This document shows, piece after piece, positions 41,813 to 49,627 of a DNA stretch of 64,000 nucleotides (the first letter of the stretch is position 1; each line of letters starts with the position of its first letter). The notes beneath the pieces were generated by a model. It made no database searches. It was not told the DNA's origin and saw nothing but the letters and a program-made list of their open reading frames with translations. Source of the DNA: DAISVY01 sp036826635 (GTDB taxonomy: Bacteria > Zixibacteria > MSB-5A5 > GN15 > FEB-12); assembly GCA_036826635.1 (NCBI GenBank), contig DAISVY010000001.1, forward strand, positions 310,001-374,000. The letters run 5' to 3'. The position numbers and the translations under genes are program-made.

Positions 41813-42879
41813 GTGGTGACCGTCTCAAAGTGCTGGTGCTGGCCGATAGCCGGTCGTTCCATACCGAGCGGTACGTGGCCGAAATGCGGCGGCAGGGCTG
41901 TCGTGTTCTTTTGCTTTCGCTCGAAAACGGTCACGTTTTCCATTACGATCTCAGGCGACGGGGGCCGGTGCGAGCGCTGCATTATCCCCTGGCGGCTCGT
42001 GAAATTCGCACTATCGTTCGTCGTTTTGTTCCCGATATCGTGAATCCGCACTTTGCTTCGGGTTATGGTTTTGCCGCCGCTCTGATCGGGCATGCGACGC
42101 CGATTCTGTTGCATGTGTGGGGTTCCGACGTACTGATCGTGCCGCACAAATCAATGTTGCATTGCCTTAAGACAAAACTGGCCCTGCGGCGGGCCGATGC
42201 TGTCATCGGTGATTCGGATTACCTTTTGAGAGAAGCCGGTAAAATCGCCGAGCTTAAAGAGGCTCGCACTATTGCCTGGGGGGTGGAACGCGAATACCTT
42301 TCATACCATCGGGACAGCTACCGGATGAGTCGGCCGCTGAAAATAATCGTGCCGCGTCCGCATGAGCGTGTTTACAACAATACGTTCGTGGTGGGGGCTC
42401 TGGCCCCGTTGATACAGGAAGATCAGATCGAAGTTACTTTCCCCGGTTTCGGCAGTCTGCTTCCGGAGTTTCAACAGCAGGCGCGTCAACTCGTGGGCGA
42501 TAAACTCAAGTTCTATACCAAACTGCCCCGGCCGGAGTTTCTGCGGTTCGTGGCTTCGCACGACCTTTTTCTTTCGGCCGCTGTTTCCGATTCCTCACCG
42601 GTTTCGCTGATCGAAGCGATGGCTCTCGGTCTGATTCCGGTGGCGGCGGACATACCCGGGGTGAGAGAGTGGCTTTCGGAGGATCGGGGATATCGCTACG
42701 GTCCTTCGGACCCGGCCGGATTGCGAGAGGTCATTTCCCGGATCGCCCGCAGCGACGACGATCATGCCGCAATGCGACGTCGAAATCTCGAAAAAGTGAA
42801 GCAGCAGGCCGTGTTTGAGGACAACATCGCCGAAACCATCGCCATCATGCGTGATCTGATACTGCGGAGGCGTCGGTGA
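41809..42879 (+). CDS. GT4-type glycosyltransferase
   Basis: A 356 aa GT-B glycosyltransferase. N-terminal VLVLADSRSFHTERYVAEM resembles the acceptor domain, HVWGSDVLIVP the inter-domain part, and SSPVSLIEAMALGLIPVAADIPG the donor-site Glu-x7-Glu region. No transmembrane helix is present. It is the first of three adjacent, overlapping transferases, probably building one surface glycan with the FemAB-like enzyme. The sugar specificity cannot be read from the sequence. Confidence 0.88.
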   Translation: MSGDRLKVLVLADSRSFHTERYVAEMRRQGCRVLLLSLENGHVFHYDLRRRGPVRALHYPLAAREIRTIVRRFVPDIVNPHFASGYGFAAALIGHATPILLHVWGSDVLIVPHKSMLHCLKTKLALRRADAVIGDSDYLLREAGKIAELKEARTIAWGVEREYLSYHRDSYRMSRPLKIIVPRPHERVYNNTFVVGALAPLIQEDQIEVTFPGFGSLLPEFQQQARQLVGDKLKFYTKLPRPEFLRFVASHDLFLSAAVSDSSPVSLIEAMALGLIPVAADIPGVREWLSEDRGYRYGPSDPAGLREVISRIARSDDDHAAMRRRNLEKVKQQAVFEDNIAETIAIMRDLILRRRR

Positions 42880-44117
42880 GGCGAAAGGCGCTGCTGATCT
42901 GTTATTATTTTCCGCCTCTCGGGTTGGGTGGTGTCGGTCGCCCGCTTAACCTGTTCAAGCAACTCCCCGGCTGTGGCTGGGCGTGTGACATTCTGACCGT
43001 GAAGTCTGTTCTCTACCGGGCGTATGAACCGGAGTTGCTCGACGGTCTGGATACGTCCCGTATATATCGAGCCGGGTCCCGCGACCCTCAGCGCCTTCTC
43101 TGGCTGGCCGGTGTAAGAAAAATCAAAGCTGATACGATTGCCCGGGGGCGGAGTGTCGCTGAAAAATACTTCCCGGATTCAAAAGTCGGCTGGGTCAAAC
43201 CGGCCGTCAGGCTGGCCCGACGACGGCATCGCAGCAAACGATACGATATCATTATCTCCACGTCGCCGCCGGTCAGTTCGCACCTGATCGCCCGGCAGAT
43301 GAAAGCGGATTACGGCCTTCCCTGGATCGCCGATTTTCGTGACTACTGGACCGTGCGGAAGGTCGAAGAGGCTTTCGATGATCCACGCCGGGTGACAAAG
43401 GGCAAAGAGTTGCTGGCGCAGATCAGTCGGGAAGCGTCGGCCGTGACGACCGTCAATGAGACTATTGCATCTTATCTGGGCGGGGCGGAGGTTATTACCA
43501 ACGGTTACGATGCGGATTTCGCCGAGGCCTGGCGACAGCCCCCCGATCCGGACAGGTTCACTATCGGCCTGCTCGGTCATCAGCACGATGCCCGCGAGGT
43601 GGAACCGCTGCTGCGGGTACTGGACAAACTGCGGGCCCGTTTTCCCGAACAATTCGACCGGCTGTGTATTCTTCAGGTGGGCGAAGTGGACCGTGAGTGG
43701 TTCGGTCAGTTGTTGCGGCAACACGATCTGACGGAAAAGGTGGTGCTGCGTGGTCGCTGCCGACGGCGGGAGACCATAGAGGTCCTTTCAAAAGCCCATA
43801 TGTTTTACCTCGGTATTCCCGAGGCCGGGGGCGGGGCGTTTCTTCCCAACCGATTGTTCGAGCTGGCCGCTTCGGGTCGTCCCATAATCGCCCGAGCCGC
43901 ACCCGAAAGCGAAACCGGCAGGTTTTTGGCCGGGATCGAAAAGGCCCGGTGTTTTGACGAGAGCGATTCGGACCGGGCCGTCGATTTGATCAGCGAGCAG
44001 ATCCGAAGATTCGAACAAAAGCAATACGAGTTTATCCCCCTGTCGGAACAAGTGCGTCGGTACTCATCGCAGGCGATGGGGCGCAAGTTCGCGGAATTGA
44101 TGGATCGATTGTCATGA
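42876..44117 (+). CDS. GT4-like glycosyltransferase
   Basis: A 413 aa GT-B type transferase. LICYYFPPLGLGGVGRPLNL is the glycine-rich N-terminal motif, DIIISTSPPVSSHLIARQ and PWIADFRDYWT are typical of this subgroup, and LPNRLFELAASGRPIIARA is the nucleotide-sugar region. GTG start at 42876 overlaps the previous stop; the stop overlaps the next start. It belongs with its two neighbours. Confidence 0.88.
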   Translation: MRRKALLICYYFPPLGLGGVGRPLNLFKQLPGCGWACDILTVKSVLYRAYEPELLDGLDTSRIYRAGSRDPQRLLWLAGVRKIKADTIARGRSVAEKYFPDSKVGWVKPAVRLARRRHRSKRYDIIISTSPPVSSHLIARQMKADYGLPWIADFRDYWTVRKVEEAFDDPRRVTKGKELLAQISREASAVTTVNETIASYLGGAEVITNGYDADFAEAWRQPPDPDRFTIGLLGHQHDAREVEPLLRVLDKLRARFPEQFDRLCILQVGEVDREWFGQLLRQHDLTEKVVLRGRCRRRETIEVLSKAHMFYLGIPEAGGGAFLPNRLFELAASGRPIIARAAPESETGRFLAGIEKARCFDESDSDRAVDLISEQIRRFEQKQYEFIPLSEQVRRYSSQAMGRKFAELMDRLS

Positions 44118-45010
44118 CCGAAACCCCTCCCGTCATATCTGCCGTCGTCATCGTTTATAACGGTATCGAGTTTTTGCCCGACTGTCTGCGCACGCTCACC
44201 GAGGATTTGGTCGATGTGCCCCACGAGTTGATTCTTATCGACAACGGCTCGGGGGACGGTTCGGTGGCTTTCATCAGGGAGAATTACCCGCAGGCGCAGC
44301 TTATCGAGAACGGGCGCAACCTCGGTTTTGCTCCGGCGGTGAATATCGGTTTCAGGCGGGGGACGGGGGAGTACTATTACATTCTTAACCAGGACCTGCG
44401 CTTTCGGCGAGGGACGGTTGGACGCTTGCTGGAACGCCTGCGCAGCGAACCGGGGCTGGGGATGATCGGCCCGGCCTATGTCGATTTCAAGGGCCGATTG
44501 CAACGCTCCATTCGGGCGTTTCCCACTTATCGACATGTTATCTATCGCGCTCTTTTGCTGGACCGTCTGTTTCCCCGGCATCGGGAGTTTTCGCACTGGC
44601 GTATGGGCTGGTTCGACTACGACCGCGAGATGTATGTCGATCAACCGATGGGTGCGGTTATGATGATACCGCGTGCGGTGGTGGAAAAAATCGGCCCGAT
44701 GGATGAATCGTTCCCGATTCTCTTCAACGACGTCGATTACTGTAAGCGGATGCAAATAGCCGGTTATCGACGCCTGTATTATCCCGACGCCGTGGTGGAG
44801 CATTATGTGGGTGGCACCACCGGTCGTCGGCCCTATCGCACCAAGGCCATCTCGCACCGTTCGATGTACCGCTATCTCGGCAAATACTCCCGATGGTACG
44901 AATATCCGCTTTTGTGGCTGTGCGGTTTTCTTTTGTTAATCGGTCTGGTTCCCTCGGTCGCCGGTCGTTTTATCCGGCGGTTGTTTACCGCAAAAGAACC
45001 ATCTTCCTGA
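44114..45010 (+). CDS. GT2 family glycosyltransferase (rhamnosyltransferase-like)
   Basis: A 298 aa GT-A enzyme. SAVVIVYNGIEFL, LIDNGSGDGSV and NLGFAPAVNIGF are GT2 motifs. The usual Asp-x-Asp is NQD in YYILNQDLRF, as in many WbbL-like rhamnosyltransferases, and FNDVDYCKRMQIAGYRRLYYPDAVVEHYVGG is the conserved C-terminal part. A hydrophobic helix near the end (LWLCGFLLLIGLVPSVAG) may anchor it. Its last 26 bases overlap the convergent C25 protease gene. Confidence 0.9.
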   Translation: MTETPPVISAVVIVYNGIEFLPDCLRTLTEDLVDVPHELILIDNGSGDGSVAFIRENYPQAQLIENGRNLGFAPAVNIGFRRGTGEYYYILNQDLRFRRGTVGRLLERLRSEPGLGMIGPAYVDFKGRLQRSIRAFPTYRHVIYRALLLDRLFPRHREFSHWRMGWFDYDREMYVDQPMGAVMMIPRAVVEKIGPMDESFPILFNDVDYCKRMQIAGYRRLYYPDAVVEHYVGGTTGRRPYRTKAISHRSMYRYLGKYSRWYEYPLLWLCGFLLLIGLVPSVAGRFIRRLFTAKEPSS

Positions 45011-47300
45011 CAGCATTTCGACCGGCCGCCCGAAGCCGGTAGAAATACACCCCGCTGGCCGCTTCGTTCCCGGAGGCGTCGGTGCCGTTCCAGTCAACTG
45101 TATGGGTGCCCACAGTCAGTTCACCGTCGATCAGCGTTGCCACGGTTTGCCCGAGGGTGTTGTATACGATCAATTGTACCGAGGCGGCTTCCGGCAAATC
45201 GAACGAGATCGTCGTAACCGGGTTGAACGGGTTCGGGTAATTCTGGGCCAGACTGAAACCGGTCGGCAGTGTTTCGGGATCATCTTCAACCGATGACGTC
45301 ACGGTTGAGCCGATCAGATTGAAACGTCCCACTATCGCCCCCGGCGCAACGGCGCAGAGCGTGTAGACCTTGCCGGCTTCGAGCCGGTGAGTGATCAGGA
45401 CATATCCGTCGGTTCCGGTTTCGTTCTCATCGAGTATTACGCCGTCGTGGGCCAGTATCACCCGGCAATTATTCACGGCGGTGCCGTTGGCGAAAATTCC
45501 TGCCTTCAGGTTGTCTTTGTCGACGGATGTTTGGAGAGTGAGGCGGTCGGGTGTCCGGGTGTATATCCGCAGGGTAGGATCGCCGAAGAAATTCTGCCCG
45601 AAGACCAGACTGAGCATATAGTAATACTCCATTTTGGATGCGTACATGGCCTCGACGGCCGGGCGTTCCGGATGGGCGAAAAGCGAGTCGAAAAAGGCTT
45701 TCTGTATCAGGTAACTGGACCCGATCCAGCCCCAGCGGGAATACGCCACCAGCCCGACAGCACCGTCAACACCCCCAAGAAGAGATTGTACCATAAGAGG
45801 ATTTGCACCGCCCAACTCGGGTTGGTCCATGTCAAAAGCCCCGCTATGGCAGGCCAGTGAGTAATAGAAATTGGGCTTGCCGGGGGTGGCGATGGAATCG
45901 AAACAGCCGTGGCCGGAACTCTGCGGCGAAGCCAGCAGGTAGTTTTTGGGCCATTGATTGTAGCCGGATGATTTGACCACAAACCCATCGGGCCGACCGT
46001 GAGCCACTACATTGACGATGCCGAAGCCGTCGGCAAAGACCGGTCCCAGTTGGGTTGGAGAGAGATTGCTGGGGGCCGGGTCGCCACCCCGGGCCGCTTC
46101 CACGCCGCTGATCGTGTCCAGACGGAACACCTCCGGGTAGGCCGAGGCAATGGCGATATGCTGGCCGGTGTCGCAGTAGTCGCGCATTTGATCGGAAGCA
46201 AAGAAAAACGCCTTCGTCAGATAGTCGGTATCGCCGTTTCCGGGGTTGGTTTCGTATTGGATCAGTTTGGCTATGTAGTTGGCGGCCTCGTCGCAGGTAT
46301 TCACCGGCAACCGTCCTATCGCCAACTCGGGGGAAAGGTCGGCCTCGTCCTCGTATGCTTCCCCGAAGACTCCGTCACTATCGCGGTCCCAGTCGCCGGT
46401 CAGGTCGGCGAAATACAGATCGCATATTTGCATATCGTCGAGAGTCAAATCCTCGGGAGCGATGGAGCTATAGGCGTATCTGATCGGGAGGATCGTTTCA
46501 TCGCCGGCCAGAAGGACGTAATAGCCGCCGGCCGCATAGAAATCCTTGAGATATTCGCGAAGCTTCTCGGCGTCGTCACAGCCCTCGTAGGCGGGGAGAA
46601 TGTTCTCGATCAAAGCCAACTCGGTGTGGTAGCCGGTCTCGTTTTTATACGTGACCAAAGGCTGAAGGCAGTCGGACAAATCGCCGGAAGTTATGATGAC
46701 GTAATTCGGGGTGTCGTTGTTTGCGGCCATCCGGGACGCCCGGTCACGACCGGAGAGGGCATCGGTGATATCTTCGGTCTTTCGGAGTTCTTCGAATGTC
46801 GCGTCACGTTCCCGGACGGTGATATCAATTTGCGGATGAAAGATTAGTTGCTCGTTGTCTCCGATGGTGACCGGAAAGACTATCAGTCGGGCGAAGGTTT
46901 GTCCTTCGTATTGCCACACCCCTTCGATTTCGACCGCGCGAGTACCGAGCCCGCCATGGGCCGATTTCTGCGACAGCCGGTCGATATATTCGGGGATGTC
47001 CGAGGTGGGCATGTCATAAAGCGGCGGCAGAGTACCTGCCGGGGCTATCTCGTAGCTCCGGGGCGACCGCACGGTTATCATGTCGAGCGTTTCACCGTCC
47101 AGCAACGGCAAGAGATACTCATCGGCCGGCAGCGAGAGACCAATCCCAACCGGGATCGTTTTCAGGTTCAGATATTCCGCGATATGATTTTCCGTCCTGA
47201 CGGTCAAACCAGCGGGATCATAGGTGAGGGTAGCCGCGGCGGGAATCGGCAGAACCAAAGCTACCAGCAGGATTGCGGTCAGTATTCCGGATCGCCCCAT
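44985..47300 (-). CDS. Gingipain-like C25 cysteine peptidase with FlgD-type C-terminal domain
   Basis: Secreted protease, 771 aa from the ATG at 47300, chosen because GAGGGAAG lies 7 bases upstream and a clean signal peptide (ILTAILLVALVLPIPAAA) follows. ATGs at 47321 and 47417 lack ribosome sites. A pro-domain precedes the C25 catalytic region (YVIITSGDLSDCLQPLVTYK, YVLLAGDETILPIRYAYSS). The His of VVAHGRPDGF and Cys of SLACHSGAFD are the catalytic pair. The C-terminus has FSLAQNYPNPFNPVTTISF and ASGVYFYRLRA, the FlgD-Ig-like domain. It may process surface proteins, but the target is unknown. Confidence 0.92.
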   Translation of the reverse strand: MGRSGILTAILLVALVLPIPAAATLTYDPAGLTVRTENHIAEYLNLKTIPVGIGLSLPADEYLLPLLDGETLDMITVRSPRSYEIAPAGTLPPLYDMPTSDIPEYIDRLSQKSAHGGLGTRAVEIEGVWQYEGQTFARLIVFPVTIGDNEQLIFHPQIDITVRERDATFEELRKTEDITDALSGRDRASRMAANNDTPNYVIITSGDLSDCLQPLVTYKNETGYHTELALIENILPAYEGCDDAEKLREYLKDFYAAGGYYVLLAGDETILPIRYAYSSIAPEDLTLDDMQICDLYFADLTGDWDRDSDGVFGEAYEDEADLSPELAIGRLPVNTCDEAANYIAKLIQYETNPGNGDTDYLTKAFFFASDQMRDYCDTGQHIAIASAYPEVFRLDTISGVEAARGGDPAPSNLSPTQLGPVFADGFGIVNVVAHGRPDGFVVKSSGYNQWPKNYLLASPQSSGHGCFDSIATPGKPNFYYSLACHSGAFDMDQPELGGANPLMVQSLLGGVDGAVGLVAYSRWGWIGSSYLIQKAFFDSLFAHPERPAVEAMYASKMEYYYMLSLVFGQNFFGDPTLRIYTRTPDRLTLQTSVDKDNLKAGIFANGTAVNNCRVILAHDGVILDENETGTDGYVLITHRLEAGKVYTLCAVAPGAIVGRFNLIGSTVTSSVEDDPETLPTGFSLAQNYPNPFNPVTTISFDLPEAASVQLIVYNTLGQTVATLIDGELTVGTHTVDWNGTDASGNEAASGVYFYRLRAAGRNAVRKMVLLR

Positions 47301-47656
47301 GATTGTCTTCCCTCGTTTCATGTTGAACCCGACATTCATAGGCGCAATGGCGATACCACCCGGCCGGATGACCGATTCCGGGCAAGAGGGGTCTAAAACA
47401 GGATAGATGACAACCAATTATGGCAGAGTGTCCGAGGCCCTCGGGAGATCCCCGGATCGGTCCGTGGTTTTTTGGGGGGATTGGCACCATACCGTGGGGA
47501 CTGGTACTGTCAGGGCGGGGCGTTTCAGAGGAAAAAAACGGCGTGGTTTCGGCGGGGCGGCAAGGGGTTGTAAATTATGGAAGATGATCTCTCATTACTC
47601 GCTGTGTTCCGTGCAGTTATATGACAGTAATTTCTTGTATGGCGACAAAAAATAGC

Positions 47657-47687
47657 TTGACTTGAGTGGGTGATTAGCGCATATCTG
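47657..47687 (+). promoter_or_regulatory. Candidate promoter for the mraZ/dcw cluster
   Basis: TTGACT at 47657-47662 and ATATCT/TATCTG at about 47681-47687 with 18-19 base spacing. A TGGGT box (47667) lies inside the spacer, where repressor binding would block it. Confidence 0.4.
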
Positions 47688-47722
47688 TACTACTATTTGG
47701 GTGGATGTGGTAAAAAGTGGAG
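47667..47722 (+). promoter_or_regulatory. MraZ-box-like repeats (TGGNN, 10-bp period)
   Basis: TGGGT (47698), TGGTA (47708) and TGGAG (47718) recur exactly every 10 bases up to the mraZ ribosome site, with a further TGGGT at 47667, 31 bases earlier. This is the layout of known MraZ-binding repeats (TGGGN with 5-base spacers), supporting autorepression by MraZ. The last box contains the Shine-Dalgarno. Confidence 0.65.
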
Positions 47723-47728
47723 GACCAC

Positions 47729-48202
47729 ATGACCGGGTTCTACGGTCGCTATACAACGACAATGGATGCCAAGGGTCGCTGTATATTGCCGGCCAAGCTG
47801 CGTGCGGTAGTCGATGACGCAGGGAATCCGCTGCTTGAGGGCGATATTTTCCTTACCAAGGGGCTGGAGGGTTGTCTGAGCGTGTACCCCTCGCTCGAAT
47901 GGGCCGCCATACAACAGAGACTCTCGACTCTTGACTTTACTGACAAATCTTATCGCTCGTTCAGTCGCCGGTTTTACACCATGGCGGCTCCGGTTGCTCC
48001 CGATAAGAACGGTCGTATTCTGATACCTTCGCACCTGATCGCCGAAGCCAAACTGGAGAAGGATCTGATAGTGATCGGGGTACACCGCTGGATCGAAATC
48101 TGGAACCCGCAACTGCTCAATTACTACCTGGAACAATACGCCGGCGGGTATGAAGAAGTGGCCGCCCGGCTCTTTTCCGGTGATGACCGATCATCGGACT
48201 GA
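47729..48202 (+). CDS. mraZ: Transcriptional regulator MraZ
   Basis: DNA-binding SpoVT/AbrB-like protein that represses the dcw cluster in studied bacteria. Two MraZ halves are visible: MTGFYGRYTTTMDAKGRCILPAKLR and the second repeat PDKNGRILIPSHLIAEAKLEKDLIVIGV. From the ATG at 47729, 157 aa. GGAGG lies 5 bases upstream; a GTG at 47717 would add four residues and overlap the SD. The gene opens a 14-gene cluster. Confidence 0.95.
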   Translation: MTGFYGRYTTTMDAKGRCILPAKLRAVVDDAGNPLLEGDIFLTKGLEGCLSVYPSLEWAAIQQRLSTLDFTDKSYRSFSRRFYTMAAPVAPDKNGRILIPSHLIAEAKLEKDLIVIGVHRWIEIWNPQLLNYYLEQYAGGYEEVAARLFSGDDRSSD

Positions 48203-49133
48203 AAGTAATCACCACCAGCCGGTCCTCGTCGAGAGGGTGGTGGAGCTTTTGGTCACGGTTGACGACGGCGCCTACCTTGATTTGACGGCCGGAGGAGGAG
48301 GTCATCTCAGGGCGCTGGCTGCCCGTCTTGGTGATCAGGCCAGACTGTATGGAGTTGATGTTGACCCTGTCGCTGTACAACGCGCTACCGATTCTCTTGC
48401 GGGGACAAGACAGTTCCGACGGGTGGTGCGTGCGGCCTTCGGTGATATTGCGAAGACAGTGGGGGAATTCGACGAGAGGGCTTTTGACGGTATCCTCATC
48501 GACCTCGGTATATCCTCGTACCAGATCGATGAGCCCCGGCGGGGTTTTTCTTTTCGTTACGATGGTCCTCTTGATATGCGTTTTGATCCGTCTCGCGGAG
48601 TGCCCGCCCGGGATTTGATCAACACCCTTGGGGAGGATGAACTCAAGGGGATCATTCGTCGTTTCGGCGAAGAGCGACAGGCGGCAGGGATCGCCAGGGC
48701 GATTGTCAGGGAAAGAGAGAAGGGGATGATCCTCACGACGAGACAGCTAAAGGAACTTGTTCTGACCGTGGTAAAACCGCCGCATCAGAACAAGTCTCTG
48801 GCGCGTGTCTTTCAGGCTTTCCGGGTAGCCGTTAATCACGAATTGGAGCAGATCGAAGAGGTCCTTCCGGCCGGGCTGGCCCTGTTGAAGCCGGGGGGAC
48901 GGCTGGCCGTGATTGCTTACCATTCACTGGAAGACAGGCTGGTTAAACGATTCATTCAGCGTGAGGCCAAAGGAGTCTGCACCTGTCCGCCCGGTTTACC
49001 CGCTTGTGTTTGCGGAGCCCGGCCGAGCTTGATACCTGTTACCCCCAAGCCGGTGGTCCCGGATCAGGCGGAAATAGCGGCCAATCCCCGAGCGCGTTCG
49101 GCGCGTCTGCGCGTAGTGGAGAAATTGCCATGA
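48183..49133 (+). CDS. rsmH: 16S rRNA (cytosine-1402 N4)-methyltransferase RsmH
   Basis: SAM-dependent methyltransferase (formerly MraW) modifying C1402 of 16S rRNA. HQPVLVERVVELL, LDLTAGGGGHLRAL, DGILIDLGISSYQID, RRFGEERQAAGIARAI, FQAFRVAVNHELEQIEEVL and IAYHSLEDRLVKRFI are signatures. From the ATG at 48183, 316 aa, overlapping mraZ by 20 bases; an ATG at 48150 would add 11 residues. The C-terminus overlaps ftsL. Confidence 0.96.
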   Translation: MTDHRTESNHHQPVLVERVVELLVTVDDGAYLDLTAGGGGHLRALAARLGDQARLYGVDVDPVAVQRATDSLAGTRQFRRVVRAAFGDIAKTVGEFDERAFDGILIDLGISSYQIDEPRRGFSFRYDGPLDMRFDPSRGVPARDLINTLGEDELKGIIRRFGEERQAAGIARAIVREREKGMILTTRQLKELVLTVVKPPHQNKSLARVFQAFRVAVNHELEQIEEVLPAGLALLKPGGRLAVIAYHSLEDRLVKRFIQREAKGVCTCPPGLPACVCGARPSLIPVTPKPVVPDQAEIAANPRARSARLRVVEKLP

Positions 49134-49627
49134 GTTCGCGTTCGGTCAGAAAATTCAAAGAAACGAACGAAATCCGCTCGCTGCTGTTCAAACGGATCCA
49201 GTCTCATCGCTATACGCCGATTGCGTTAATCGCGACGGCGATTTTGCTGGCCGCCTGTGTGCATGTCTGGCAGAGAGTGGTCGTTATAAGACTGGTCAGG
49301 GAAGTTTCTATTATGCAGCGCGAGCACGCCGAACTGGTCGACGATGCCCAGAAGGTTCAGTCGAAAATAGCGGCTTTGTCCATGTCGGCCCGGGTTGAGA
49401 GCTATGCCGTCGACAGTCTGGGACTTCGGCCGGTGGCCCCCGATCAATTATATACGCTGGTCCCCGAAGCCTCCGGTGAAATTCGCGGTGATGAACTGGC
49501 CACGGTGATGTCGTCGATCAGACGGGTGGCCGAGTATTTGCCGGTACTGAGCGAAACGAGAGCCGAGGCCCGCGAGTTGCAGCCACTCAAGTTCGAATCA
49601 AGATCGGACGGGGGGGACAGTCTGTGA
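49130..49627 (+). CDS. ftsL: Cell-division protein FtsL-like
   Basis: Small bitopic division protein, 165 aa. One transmembrane helix (PIALIATAILLAACVHVW) is followed by a coiled-coil-prone stretch (VREVSIMQREHAELVDDAQKVQSKIAAL) and the LGLRPVAPDQLY region found in FtsL/DivIC. Position between rsmH and ftsI supports the name. It overlaps rsmH (ATGA) and ftsI by 4 bases. A GTG/ATG further upstream is possible but lies inside rsmH. Confidence 0.88.
   Translation: MSSRSVRKFKETNEIRSLLFKRIQSHRYTPIALIATAILLAACVHVWQRVVVIRLVREVSIMQREHAELVDDAQKVQSKIAALSMSARVESYAVDSLGLRPVAPDQLYTLVPEASGEIRGDELATVMSSIRRVAEYLPVLSETRAEARELQPLKFESRSDGGDSL

Larger units (their letters stand above)
47301..47728. other. Divergent intergenic region carrying the dcw-cluster control elements
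   Basis: These 428 bases lie between the C25 protease start and mraZ. The right part carries the candidate mraZ promoter and TGG-box repeats. The rest (47301-47650) contains no gene I can support: short open frames (e.g. 47407-47655) lack good starts or protein character. Confidence 0.6.
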
